Notes: generated by a model from the letters alone, not told the origin. A DNA stretch of 30,008 nt from UBA7657 sp049653045 (GCA_049653045.1 JBASFN010000013.1:1-30008), one strand, 5' to 3'; counted from the first letter of the stretch, positions 22,698-30,008 are shown. Numbers and translations are program-made.

Positions 22698-23708
22698 ATG
22701 ACTCTACGTATTGGCATCAACGGTTTCGGACGCATCGGCAGGCTCACGGCGCGGGCGGTTTATGAAATGCAACGCCGGGGCGAAATTGAAATCGCCGCGA
22801 TCAACGATCCGGGCGTCAACAACGTCCATCTTTTGAAATACGACTCCGTCCATGGCCGCGCCCCGATGCACATTGTGCGCGACAGCGCCGACCTGATGCA
22901 CATCGCCGACGATGAAATCCCCCGCTACCGCACGCGGGAGCCAGAGGAAATCCCGTGGAAAAAACACAATGTCGATATCGTCCTCGAATGCACCGGAAAA
23001 TTCACAGATAAAGAGGGCGCATCGAAACACATCAAGGCCGGGGCGAAAAAAGTCCTCGTCTCCGCCCCCTGCACGAATGACGACATCACGGTTGTTTACG
23101 GCGTCAATCATGGCAAACTAAAATCATCCGACATCGTGGTATCGAACGCGTCTTGCACCACCAACTGCCTCGCGCCCCTCGTCTATGTCCTGCATAACGC
23201 GATTGGGATCCAGCACGGATTCATGACGACCATCCACGCTTATACCGGCGATCAGGTCACCGTCGACGCCAGCCACAAAGACCCCTACCGCGCCCGCGCC
23301 GCCGCGATCAACATGATCCCGACCTCCACCGGCGCGGCCAAGGCAATCGGCCGGGTCATCCCCGAACTTGATGGGAAGTTAGACGGCGTATCCATCCGTG
23401 TCCCCGCACCCAACGTATCAATGGTCGATTTCAAATTCACTGCCGCCCGCAAAACAACGGTTGAGGAAATCAGCACAGCCGCAAAAAAAGCCGCCGAAGG
23501 CGCACTGAAAAACATCCTCGCCGTTTATGACGAACCCCTCGTCTCATCCGATTTCAACCACGACCCCCATTCCTCGATCTTCAACCTCAACGGAACGAAA
23601 ATCATCAACGGCGATTTCGTGCGCGTGATGGCATGGTACGACAATGAATGGGGTTTCTCCTGCCGGATGCTCGACACCGCGCTAGCCATGCACAAGGTTG
23701 GGTATTAA
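22698..23708 (+). CDS. gap: Glyceraldehyde-3-phosphate dehydrogenase
   Basis: Oxidises and phosphorylates glyceraldehyde 3-phosphate to 1,3-bisphosphoglycerate, or runs in reverse. 336 aa, standard length. NAD-binding GINGFGRIGR (6-15), N36-D37 at the end of the second strand (favours NAD), active site SNASC153TTNCLAP and catalytic base His180 in TTIHAYTGDQ. Ribosome site GAGGAA before ATG 22698. It follows the GxxExxY cassette by 26 bp beyond the right repeat, so the cassette separates it from tkt. The pgk gene often found after gap is absent here. Confidence 0.97.
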   Translation: MTLRIGINGFGRIGRLTARAVYEMQRRGEIEIAAINDPGVNNVHLLKYDSVHGRAPMHIVRDSADLMHIADDEIPRYRTREPEEIPWKKHNVDIVLECTGKFTDKEGASKHIKAGAKKVLVSAPCTNDDITVVYGVNHGKLKSSDIVVSNASCTTNCLAPLVYVLHNAIGIQHGFMTTIHAYTGDQVTVDASHKDPYRARAAAINMIPTSTGAAKAIGRVIPELDGKLDGVSIRVPAPNVSMVDFKFTAARKTTVEEISTAAKKAAEGALKNILAVYDEPLVSSDFNHDPHSSIFNLNGTKIINGDFVRVMAWYDNEWGFSCRMLDTALAMHKVGY

Positions 23709-23723
23709 CCCCACTATAACCGC

Positions 23724-23782
23724 GTCATGTTGAGCGCAGCGAAACATCCCGCCGGGATCCTTCGCTGACGCTCAGGATGACA
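23724..23782. repeat. REP-like inverted repeat after gap
   Basis: GTCATGTTGAGCGCAGCG at the left faces CGCTGACGCTCAGGATGACA at the right, with CCCGCCGGGATCC between. Its two ends come from related but different versions of the repeat seen at 24667 and 26663. It lies just after the gap stop codon and could serve as an mRNA 3' structure. Confidence 0.8.
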
Positions 23783-23804
23783 AGAGCTTCTTGATTAAAG
23801 TAAC

Positions 23805-23810
23805 TATAAT
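23805..23810 (+). promoter_or_regulatory. Possible -10 element before the MarR-like gene
   Basis: A perfect TATAAT lies about 60 bp before the regulator's first ATG in an AT-rich gap. No acceptable -35 box is found at 16-18 bp, so this is weak support for an independent promoter. Confidence 0.25.
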
Positions 23811-23870
23811 TTAAAATCAATGAGTTAGACCACTTACCCCCACCCCCTCCCTCTATATTTCTTGTAGATA

Positions 23871-24452
23871 ATGCCTTATTTTTGGTATCATGCCCTCATG
23901 GTAAGAAATCTGGCAAAACGGGCAATGACAACACGGGGGCAAAGAGCCTGCTACGTCATCGACCATCTGGTAGAGGCTCTTGGAAACGAGCCATCCTCCT
24001 CCATGCGCCGCGCTCTCATTCTTGCCGACATCAACCAATATCCCGGAACAACCCAGACCGGCATCATGGAACGCCTTAGCATTCCCAAATCCGCCCTCAC
24101 CCGCGAGATCGACTGGCTGTTCAACTACGGCTGCATCATGCGCCGGGAAAGCCACGAAGACGGCAGGGCAATCCAGCTTCAAGTCTGCGGCTACTCACGC
24201 AAATCCTTGGACAACGCCCTCGATTACTTTGAAGGCCACCACGAAAACCTGAAAACATTCATCAAAGAATTCGTCAAAGCCATGAAAATGGAAAAGCCAT
24301 CCCTGCGCGACGCAAAAATCATGGCCTTCATGTACGAACGCAAAGCGGCCACGAAACAACAAGTTCTAGAAAACCTGTATCAAGGCGCCCTATCGACCGA
24401 CAACCGCAGCATCAACGAACTGGTGCAGGAAGGGTTGCTGACCGATGCTTAA
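23871..24452 (+). CDS. MarR-like winged-helix regulator
   Basis: Up to 193 aa from ATG 23871; ATG 23898 and 23925 are alternative starts and none has a clear ribosome site. The central part reads as a winged helix: a helix around SSSMRRALILADINQYPG, then TQTGIMERLSIPKSALTREIDWLFNYGCIMRRES (turn and recognition helix) and a wing EDGRAIQLQVC, as in MarR proteins. The C-terminal part carries a further helical region and a second HTH-like stretch (AATKQQVLENLYQGALS). It lies between gap and fba where pgk might be expected, so it might regulate these genes; that is inference. The next small ORF overlaps its end by 8 nt. Confidence 0.7.
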   Translation: MPYFWYHALMVRNLAKRAMTTRGQRACYVIDHLVEALGNEPSSSMRRALILADINQYPGTTQTGIMERLSIPKSALTREIDWLFNYGCIMRRESHEDGRAIQLQVCGYSRKSLDNALDYFEGHHENLKTFIKEFVKAMKMEKPSLRDAKIMAFMYERKAATKQQVLENLYQGALSTDNRSINELVQEGLLTDA

Positions 24453-24609
24453 GCTTGGAAAATTCGATCTGGAACGGGCACTGGGCTGCTTTGACGGGAC
24501 AACTCCCGAACAAATGCCAGAGAACGTCATCAACCTGACCGAGGCCTTCACGCTTCCGGCGCGGGGTACGACAGCAACCCCCGTTCGCGGCCTGACCTTA
24601 AGCCTCTAA
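24445..24609 (+). CDS. Small 54-aa ORF coupled to the MarR-like gene
   Basis: ATG at 24445 overlaps the regulator's stop by 8 nt; the frame stays open for 54 codons to TAA 24607-24609. The first half is mildly acidic (KFDLERALGCFDGTTPEQMPENVINLTEAF) and the second half is rich in Thr, Pro, Gly and Leu. There is no membrane helix and no recognised family. GGTTGCTG precedes it but no classic ribosome site, so translation would rely on coupling. Its codon choice resembles neighbouring genes, which supports a real gene. Confidence 0.45.
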   Translation: MLKLGKFDLERALGCFDGTTPEQMPENVINLTEAFTLPARGTTATPVRGLTLSL

Positions 24610-24666
24610 CCCCTGATTTTTCTATTGTTTTCTGTGGCTTTATTGGCTATTCATTGGTCACTAAAG

Positions 24667-24745
24667 TGTCATCCTGAGCAAAGCGAAGGATCTCTGTCCA
24701 TATTTAAGAGAGATCCTTCAGTCGCTACGCTCCTTCAGGATGACA
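24667..24745. repeat. REP-like inverted repeat before the aldolase gene
   Basis: TGTCATCCTGAGCAAAGCGA at the left faces an inverted copy ending CTTCAGGATGACA at the right. The central AGGATCTCT and AGAGATCCT arms flank a 13-bp middle. The right half contains a short insertion (GTCGCTACGCTC) that breaks the symmetry. It occupies most of the gap before fba. Confidence 0.85.
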
Positions 24746-24767
24746 ACTAGAACGTAGGAGATTATCC

Positions 24768-25739
24768 ATGGCCTTAGCCGCTCACAAAGAACATAAAGCA
24801 CCCACCATGACCTCAAAAACCATCAGCGCCGAAGTGCGCCGCATCCTGTCCTGCTATGAAAATGAAAACGCGGGCGTAAAAACCAACCTCGTCCGCCTGA
24901 TGAATCACGGGGCACTGGCTGGAACGGGACGCATGGTCATCCTTCCGGTCGATCAAGGGTTCGAGCACGGCCCAGCGCGCAGCTTTGCGGTCAACCCGAA
25001 CGGTTACGACCCCCACTATCACTATCAGCTGGCTGTTGAGAGCGGCTGCAACGCCTACGCCGCACCGCTCGGCCCCTTACAAGCCGGGGCGGATACCTTC
25101 GCGGGGGCGGTTCCAACCATTTTGAAATTCAACTCCTCCAATTCCCTCGCCTCCAAAAATCAGGACGGCAATCAGGCCGTGACCGCCTCGGTGAAGGACG
25201 CGCTTGAATTGGGCTGCTCCGCCGTTGGTTTCACGATTTACCCCGGCTCCGACAACCAGTTCGACATGTTCGAGGAATGCCGCGACATGATCCGCGAAGC
25301 AAAAAGCTACGGAATCCCCTCCGTGGTCTGGTCATACGCTCGCGGCAACGGATTATCCAAGGACGGCGAAACCGCCATCGACGTAATTTCCTACGCCGCA
25401 CACATGGCGTGTTTGTTAGGGGCACATATCGTCAAGGTCAAACTCCCCACCGATTTTATCGAGCAGAAAGAAGCCAAAAAAGTTTTCGACGAACAAAAAA
25501 TCCCGATCTCGACACAGGCCGACCGCGTGCGCGAAGTCGTGCGTTCCTGCTTCAATGGCCGCCGCATCGTCGTCTTCTCCGGCGGCGCGACAAAGGGCGA
25601 GGATTCAGTTTATCAAGACGCAAAAGACATCCACGCCGGCGGCGGCAACGGCTCCATCATCGGCCGTAACTCCTTCCAACGCCCTTGGGATGAATCCCTC
25701 TCCATGCTGAATAAGATCATGGACATTTATAAGGGGTAA
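24768..25739 (+). CDS. fbaB: Class I fructose-bisphosphate aldolase (DhnA/FbaB family)
   Basis: Cleaves or forms fructose 1,6-bisphosphate through a lysine Schiff base, without metal. 323 aa from ATG 24768 with a TAGGAG site upstream. Family blocks include LPVDQGFEHGP (about 59-69), GFTIYPGSDNQFDMFEE, VVWSYARG (about 186-193), the catalytic lysine region HIVKVKLP (K223 or K225), and VVFSGGATKGED plus GSIIGRNSFQRP for phosphate binding. It completes the cluster with tkt and gap. A GTG-started EndoU-like gene follows by 10 nt. Confidence 0.95.
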   Translation: MALAAHKEHKAPTMTSKTISAEVRRILSCYENENAGVKTNLVRLMNHGALAGTGRMVILPVDQGFEHGPARSFAVNPNGYDPHYHYQLAVESGCNAYAAPLGPLQAGADTFAGAVPTILKFNSSNSLASKNQDGNQAVTASVKDALELGCSAVGFTIYPGSDNQFDMFEECRDMIREAKSYGIPSVVWSYARGNGLSKDGETAIDVISYAAHMACLLGAHIVKVKLPTDFIEQKEAKKVFDEQKIPISTQADRVREVVRSCFNGRRIVVFSGGATKGEDSVYQDAKDIHAGGGNGSIIGRNSFQRPWDESLSMLNKIMDIYKG

Positions 25740-25749
25740 TAGACCGCCC

Positions 25750-26196
25750 GTGCGTCGCCCCTCCCGACTTTTCAAACATCCGCGCAACCTTGCCTTGGCG
25801 TTATTGGTTGCGGCCATTTATTACATGGTCAACTCATCCGACCACAGAACTCCCGCCCCGGACAACACTCCCGGCATTGTAACAATCTCGGAAAAAAGCG
25901 CTAAGCACATACTCCATGGCGACGGGCGCGGCGGCGGCCATCTATACGGGACGGGCACACCCTGCAAAACCGAATTCCCCGCGGATTGGAGCGAAAACGA
26001 CGTTCTCCAAAATGTAAAACTCATCGCCGCCAATGACAATCTCGACTGGCGGGAACAAGACAACGGTTATTACGTTGCAGAATCGCTTGTACAGGGCGTC
26101 AAAGTGCGCGTGGTATTGGGCAAGGACAAACAAAACGTCGTCACCGCCTATCCGGTAAATCGCCCGCGCAATCCCTGCCCTGCGAATGACAATTAA
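25750..26196 (+). CDS. Membrane-anchored EndoU-type endoribonuclease
   Basis: A 148-aa protein starting at GTG 25750. A basic N-terminus is followed by one hydrophobic helix (about 14-27), so the protein is likely tethered to the inner membrane with its C-terminal domain in the periplasm, or it is exported. Residues about 50-136 match the bacterial EndoU domain known from CdiA-type toxin tips: S-A-K-H53-I-L-H-G-D, G-G-G-H64-L-Y-G, T-E-F-P-A-D-W, V-A-E-S...G-V-K-V-R-V-V, and V-T132-A-Y134-P. H53, H64, and T132/Y134 fit the usual catalytic set. It lacks any large delivery domain. The gene lies 10 nt after fba and converges on epmA (4-nt overlap); no candidate immunity gene is visible. RNase activity is inferred from family. 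Confidence 0.8.
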   Translation: MRRPSRLFKHPRNLALALLVAAIYYMVNSSDHRTPAPDNTPGIVTISEKSAKHILHGDGRGGGHLYGTGTPCKTEFPADWSENDVLQNVKLIAANDNLDWREQDNGYYVAESLVQGVKVRVVLGKDKQNVVTAYPVNRPRNPCPANDN

Positions 26197-27257
26197 GGCT
26201 TCCCAGCCCACAAGACCTGTTCAATATCCGCCGCCCCCGTCGCCAGCATCACAAGACGGTCAAACCCCAAAGCCACGCCGCTCGACTCCGGCATTCCATA
26301 CTCCAACGCCTTGAAAAAATCCTCATCAGGCGGATAGCGATAGCCGTAGATTTTTTCCTTCAAATCCATTTCTTCCTGAAACCGCTTGCGTTGCTCCGCC
26401 GCATCCGTTAATTCACCGAACCCGTTGGCCAGCTCCACGCCACAGACATAAACCTCGAATCGCTCCGCAAAGCGCGGGTCTTCGGGCTTGCGCCGGGCGA
26501 GCGATGCCATAGACACCGGATAATCATAAAGAATCGCCGGAACCCCAACGCCCAAATGCGGCTCAATCTTCTCCGCCATCACCCGGAAAAACAAATCATC
26601 CCACCGGTCGTCCTTTGCTGTACGAATGCCGAGAGAAGAAATTGCCCTCTCAAACCCTCCAATGTCATCCTGAGCACAGCGAAGGATCTCATGGGATGTT
26701 TCGCTCCGCTCAACATGACAATATTTAGCCAGATCAATTCCTGCATACCGATCAAAAGCCTCCACAACTGAAATAATATTCCACTTTAAGAACGGATCGG
26801 CTAATTTTTCGCCTGATTTAAGGGTTTTTACCTTCAATTCTTGCGCCGCCGCCCGCACCAGCCCGATGCAATCCTCCATCGCCTCCCGGTAGCCACTCCC
26901 CGCCCTATACCATTCCAACATGGTGAATTCCGGGGAATGGAGCCGCCCGCTCTCCCCGTTCCGAAACACATGGCAAAGCTGGTAAATCTTGGGCATTCCG
27001 GCCACGAGCAGCTTTTTCATGGCGAATTCCGGGCTGGTATGAAGGTAAAAATCCCGCTCATGGCGCAAATCCGCCGTCAGGAACTCGGTTTTAAACCCGT
27101 GGATATGCACATCCATCACCGGGCAAGCCTGTAAAATCGGGGTTTCGACCTCCAAAAAGCCGTTTTTATCGAAAAACCCCCGCACAGAGCGCAAAATCCG
27201 CCCCCGCGCCTCCAACGTCGCTTTCCTTGCCTCGAATATATGCGGATGCCACCACAT
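26193..27257 (-). CDS. epmA: Elongation factor P beta-lysyltransferase EpmA (PoxA/GenX)
   Basis: A truncated lysyl-tRNA synthetase paralogue without the anticodon-binding domain, which attaches beta-lysine to a lysine of EF-P. 354 aa from ATG 27257 with AGGAAA upstream. Class II motifs: GFLEVETPILQ (motif 1), VFRNGESGRLHSPEFTMLEWYRAG (motif 2 region) and GVALGFDRLVML (motif 3). About 19 residues near 180-198 (CHVERSET ... RCAQDD) are encoded by a REP-like repeat at 26663-26720 and look foreign to the family, between the parts that normally join motif 2 and motif 3. The frame is intact. The 3' end overlaps the EndoU-like gene by 4 nt. EpmB is expected elsewhere. Confidence 0.93.
   Translation of the reverse strand: MWWHPHIFEARKATLEARGRILRSVRGFFDKNGFLEVETPILQACPVMDVHIHGFKTEFLTADLRHERDFYLHTSPEFAMKKLLVAGMPKIYQLCHVFRNGESGRLHSPEFTMLEWYRAGSGYREAMEDCIGLVRAAAQELKVKTLKSGEKLADPFLKWNIISVVEAFDRYAGIDLAKYCHVERSETSHEILRCAQDDIGGFERAISSLGIRTAKDDRWDDLFFRVMAEKIEPHLGVGVPAILYDYPVSMASLARRKPEDPRFAERFEVYVCGVELANGFGELTDAAEQRKRFQEEMDLKEKIYGYRYPPDEDFFKALEYGMPESSGVALGFDRLVMLATGAADIEQVLWAGKP
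26663..26720. repeat. In-frame REP-like repeat inside epmA
   Basis: A 58-bp element begins TGTCATCCTGAGCACAGCGA and ends CCGCTCAACATGACA, with TGTCA/TGACA ends and inner AGCG/CGCT-type pairing. It belongs to the same family as the intergenic copies at 23724, 24667 and 27693. On the minus strand it encodes a stretch starting CHVERSET and ending RCAQDD. Confidence 0.88.
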
Positions 27258-27276
27258 GATTTTCCTGATAAATAAC

Positions 27277-27305
27277 TTGCAATTCCCGACTATTAACGCT
27301 AAAAA
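27277..27305 (+). promoter_or_regulatory. Possible promoter for rpmE
   Basis: TTGCAA (27277-27282), a 17-bp spacer and TAAAAA (27300-27305) lie in the divergent gap between epmA and rpmE, about 30 bp before the rpmE start. A small AACGC/GCGTT inverted repeat (about 27295-27313) overlaps the end of the -10 region. Confidence 0.3.
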
Positions 27306-27334
27306 GCGGCGTTATTCAATAAGGAAGAAATGCC

Positions 27335-27589
27335 ATGAAAGCTGAAGGTCACCCCGATTACCACACCATCACCGTTGTTATGACGGATGGAACGAAATAC
27401 CAAACCCGTAGCACGATGGGCAAAGAAGGCGATGTTCTCAATCTCGACATCGACCCCCTCAACCACCCGGCATGGCAGGGCGGCACAGGCAAGGTCATCG
27501 AGCGCGGCGCACTGTCGAAGTTCGAAAAACGCTTCGCAGGTTTCGGCCTCTCGAACACCCCCGACCAGAAAAAAGAAGAAACGAAGTAA
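27335..27589 (+). CDS. rpmE: 50S ribosomal protein L31
   Basis: An 84-aa protein of the large ribosomal subunit. HPDYHTITVVMTDGTKYQTRST (start region), GDVLNLDIDPLNHPAWQGG and SKFEKRFAGFGL are typical of alphaproteobacterial L31. It has no cysteines, so it is the zinc-free (C-minus) form. AAGGAAG precedes ATG 27335. The C-terminal tail is charged (Asp-Gln-Lys-Lys-Glu-Glu). It is monocistronic with its own terminator. Confidence 0.96.
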   Translation: MKAEGHPDYHTITVVMTDGTKYQTRSTMGKEGDVLNLDIDPLNHPAWQGGTGKVIERGALSKFEKRFAGFGLSNTPDQKKEETK

Positions 27590-27596
27590 GAACCGC

Positions 27597-27623
27597 GTCA
27601 TGCCCGCGCAGGCGGGCATCCGG
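27597..27623. repeat. Short palindromic repeat after rpmE
   Basis: GTCATGCCCGC with the inverse GCGGGCATCCGG forms a compact palindrome (27597-27623) of the same general type as 13858-13883. It lies between the rpmE stop codon and its terminator. Confidence 0.75.
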
Positions 27624-27640
27624 CACTTTCTTTATCAACC

Positions 27641-27668
27641 AAACCCCCGCATGGGGGTTTGTTTATTG
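27641..27668 (+). terminator. Rho-independent terminator of rpmE
   Basis: AAACCCCC (27641-27648), a 4-nt GCAT loop and GGGGGTTT (27653-27660) followed by GTTTATT make a classic intrinsic terminator about 50 nt after the rpmE stop. Confidence 0.88.
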
Positions 27669-27692
27669 TGGTCATTTCAATTAAGAAATTCC

Positions 27693-27773
27693 TGTCATCC
27701 TAAGCGCAGCGAAGGATCCCGTCGAGATGTTTCGTGAAGTTTACCCCCGCGAAAGCGGGGGCTCAACATGACA
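27693..27773. repeat. REP-like repeat carrying a second repeat inside it
   Basis: The outer element starts TGTCATCCTAAGCGCAGCGA and ends CTCAACATGACA, like the copy in epmA. Where the epmA copy has only about five bases (CTCCG), this copy has about 27 bp (27735-27761) containing a CCCCCGC/GCGGGGG palindrome of another repeat family. It lies between the rpmE terminator and the end of valS. Confidence 0.85.
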
Positions 27774-27790
27774 ATTTTGTTTGGAATAAT

Positions 27791-30008
27791 TTACGCCGCT
27801 TCCAACTGCTTCAACGCCTGCGATAACTTACTAATCACCGCCTCGGCATCTTCCTTACGCTTTTTGTGCTCAAGGATAATTTCTTCCGGCGCATTATCGA
27901 CGAATTGTTTGTTACCGAGTTTTTGATCCACCTTGCCGATTTCACCCTCCAACCGGACAATCTCTTTTTTCAGGCGTTCACGCTCTTTATCCAGATCAAT
28001 AATATCAGCAATCGGCAAGGCCAGCGTTGCCTCATCCAGCACCGTCTGAACCGATCCCTTCGGCGGGCTGGCCGTATGCTCAATAGATTCAATCCGCGCC
28101 ATACGGCGGATAATTTCCTCATATATTTCAAACCGCTGTTTCGTTTCCGGCGACGCATCCTTGACCATCAGGCGGATCATCGCCTTGACGGGCACGTTCA
28201 TATCCACGCGAACACTACGAATGCCGGAGATGCACCGGATCAGCCAATCAATCTCCTTAGCCGCGGCCGGATTATTCAGCTTCGCGTTATCGGCCGGCCA
28301 TGAGGAGGTCAAAAGCAACTCGCCCTTACCCCTCGTTCCAATCGCCGCATAAAGCTCCTCGGTGATATAGGGCATAATAGGATTGAGCAAAATAAGAACC
28401 TGATCGAGAACCCATCCGGTCGTCTGTTGGATTTCTTTTTTGATCGCCTCGTCACTACCCGTCAACATCGGCTTCGTAAATTCCAAATACCAGTCACAAA
28501 ACGTACCCCAAACAAACTGGTACAGCCCCATCGCCGCTTCATTGAATTTATACTCCTCGATAGATTTCTCCACCGCCACCTTCATCTCCATCACGGAATG
28601 AACGATCCATTTATTGGGAACGAACGACACCGATTCCGGATTGAAATTTTTATCCGGCAGGCAACCATTCATCTCGCAATATCTTGTCGCGTTCCACAGC
28701 TTCGTGGCGAAATTCCGATAGCCTTCAATCCGGTCTTCCGACAATTTCACATCGCGCCCCTGCGCAGCCATGGCGGTCAGGGTAAAGCGCATCGCGTCCG
28801 CGCCGAATTTGTCGATGATCTCAAGCGGATCCATGACGTTGCCCTTGGACTTGGACATTTTCTGACCCTTGGCGTCGCGGACAAGGGCATGAATATAAAC
28901 ATCCTTGAATGGCACATCCCCCATAAAGTGAATGCCGAACATCATCATCCGCGCAACCCAGAAGAAAATAATATCAAAGCCCGTGACCAAAACATCACCG
29001 GGATAATAGCGCTTCACTTCTGGAACAGTATCCGGCCAGCCCAATGTCGAAAACGGCCAGAGGGCAGAGGAAAACCACGTATCGAGAACGTCTTCGTCGC
29101 GGGTCAGCGTCACCTTTTCGCCATAGGCCTTATCCGCCTGCGCCTGCGCGCTTTTTTCATCAAGATCGACAAAAATCTTTCCATCCGGCCCAAACCACGC
29201 CGGAATTTGATGCCCCCACCAGAGCTGCCTTGAGATGCACCACGGCTGAATATTCTTCATCCATTCAAAATAGGTGTTCTCCCAATTTTTAGGAACAAAG
29301 CGCGTCTTCCCCTCCTCCACCGCCGTGATCGCGGGGATGGCCAGTTTCGGCGCATCGCAATACCACTGATCCGTCAGGAACGGCTCGATCACCTCGCCCG
29401 AGCGATCGCCATAGGGAACGACGTGCTTGATGTCGTCCACCTTCACCAGCAATTCCATTGCTTCCAATTCGGCCAGAATTTTTTTACGGGCGGCAAAGCG
29501 ATCCATCCCGACATACCCCTCAGGCGCGTTTTCATTCATGCGGGCATGGGTATCGAACAAATTTATCATCGGCAGGTTATGGCGTTTCCCCACCTCGAAA
29601 TCGTTGAAGTCATGGGCGGGAGTAATTTTCACCGCGCCGCTTCCCTGCTCCGGGTCGGCGTATTCGTCGGCGATAATCGGGATCAATCGCCCGGTCAGGG
29701 GCAAAGAAACCGATTTCCCGATCAAATCTTTGTACCGCTCATCATCGGGGTTTACCGCCACCGCCGTATCGCCCAGCATCGTTTCGGGGCGCGTTGTCGC
29801 CACCGTTATAAACTCCTCCACATCACCCTCGATGGGATAACGGATATGCCACATATGACCCTTGGTTTCGCGCTGCTCGACCTCAAGATCAGAAACGGCG
29901 GTCTGGAGTTTGGGGTCCCAGTTCACAAGGCGTTTGTCGCGGTAAATCAGCCCTTCCTTATAAAGCTGGACGAAAACCTTGGCGACGGCTTTCGACAGCC
30001 CCTCGTCC
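27791..30008 (-). CDS. valS: Valine--tRNA ligase (partial, N-terminus outside the window)
   Basis: Charges tRNA-Val with valine. About 738 residues are present; the frame stays open to the right edge, so the HIGH motif and N-terminus are missing. Visible parts: the CP1 editing domain (TTRPETMLGDTAVAVNP, GSGAVKITPAHDFND), WWGHQIPAW, the signature GQKMSKSKGNVMDPLEI, the anticodon-binding helical domain, and the ValS-specific C-terminal coiled coil (LDKERERLKKEIVRLEGEI to the end). No frameshift is seen. A repeat-rich gap separates it from rpmE. Confidence 0.97.
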   Translation of the reverse strand, partial: DEGLSKAVAKVFVQLYKEGLIYRDKRLVNWDPKLQTAVSDLEVEQRETKGHMWHIRYPIEGDVEEFITVATTRPETMLGDTAVAVNPDDERYKDLIGKSVSLPLTGRLIPIIADEYADPEQGSGAVKITPAHDFNDFEVGKRHNLPMINLFDTHARMNENAPEGYVGMDRFAARKKILAELEAMELLVKVDDIKHVVPYGDRSGEVIEPFLTDQWYCDAPKLAIPAITAVEEGKTRFVPKNWENTYFEWMKNIQPWCISRQLWWGHQIPAWFGPDGKIFVDLDEKSAQAQADKAYGEKVTLTRDEDVLDTWFSSALWPFSTLGWPDTVPEVKRYYPGDVLVTGFDIIFFWVARMMMFGIHFMGDVPFKDVYIHALVRDAKGQKMSKSKGNVMDPLEIIDKFGADAMRFTLTAMAAQGRDVKLSEDRIEGYRNFATKLWNATRYCEMNGCLPDKNFNPESVSFVPNKWIVHSVMEMKVAVEKSIEEYKFNEAAMGLYQFVWGTFCDWYLEFTKPMLTGSDEAIKKEIQQTTGWVLDQVLILLNPIMPYITEELYAAIGTRGKGELLLTSSWPADNAKLNNPAAAKEIDWLIRCISGIRSVRVDMNVPVKAMIRLMVKDASPETKQRFEIYEEIIRRMARIESIEHTASPPKGSVQTVLDEATLALPIADIIDLDKERERLKKEIVRLEGEIGKVDQKLGNKQFVDNAPEEIILEHKKRKEDAEAVISKLSQALKQLEAA

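Noticed and set aside
28427..29233. Plus-strand 268-codon ORF across valS
   Set aside because: It is antisense to strongly conserved valine--tRNA ligase sequence, has no recognisable motifs, and is rich in His, Arg and Pro as expected for an antisense shadow.

Overview
The window looks like the chromosome of an alphaproteobacterium of intermediate GC. Supporting signs are the order zapA / 6S RNA / 5-formyltetrahydrofolate cyclo-ligase, the tkt-gap-fba sugar-phosphate cluster, the S4 and L31 sequences, the class II DAHP synthase and a Gram-negative lipid A/Kdo gene set. A Micavibrio- or Rhodospirillales-like lineage is possible, but this is inference only. There is no tRNA, rRNA, CRISPR array, prophage or classical transposase gene. 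Gene density is high, and no gene-free stretch exceeds about 300 bp.

Layout. Positions 1-1153 hold the end of one secreted cysteine-containing protein and a complete tandem relative. Positions 1229-4400 are a tightly overlapping lipid A operon (kdtA-lpxK-lpxL-like). A convergent phosphodiesterase-like HD protein follows, then class II DAHP synthase, an AT-rich orphan membrane protein, glutamine-dependent NAD synthetase, glutamyl-tRNA synthetase and a TrmJ-like tRNA methyltransferase. Positions 11571-14993 (minus strand) carry rpsD, with a strong promoter and hairpin leader, and a likely envelope-glycan cassette (GT2, LAB_N protein, ArnT-like GT). Positions 15055-17649 are a reverse-transsulfuration operon (CBS-like and CGL-like enzymes) with a small AT-rich membrane protein inside it. 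Next come a YmdB-type phosphodiesterase, 5-FCL, 6S RNA with a readable promoter, zapA and a small coiled-coil protein. Divergent from these is the plus-strand carbon-metabolism block: tkt, a GxxExxY protein between near-perfect inverted repeats, gap, a MarR-like regulator plus a 54-aa ORF, class I aldolase, and a membrane-anchored EndoU-type nuclease. The right end has epmA, rpmE with a clear terminator, and most of valS, which runs off the window.

Two features stand out. First, short palindromic (REP-like) repeats are unusually abundant. At least ten sites from several sequence families lie between genes, and three are read in frame inside nadE, trmJ and epmA, recalling Rickettsia palindromic elements. 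One repeat is inserted inside another, and one is expanded as 21-bp tandem half-units. Second, several small accessory genes sit in housekeeping operons. The two most notable are the roughly 470-bp GxxExxY cassette, whose 29-bp inverted repeats overlap the tkt stop codon and its own stop codon, and the stand-alone EndoU RNase-like protein with no visible immunity gene.
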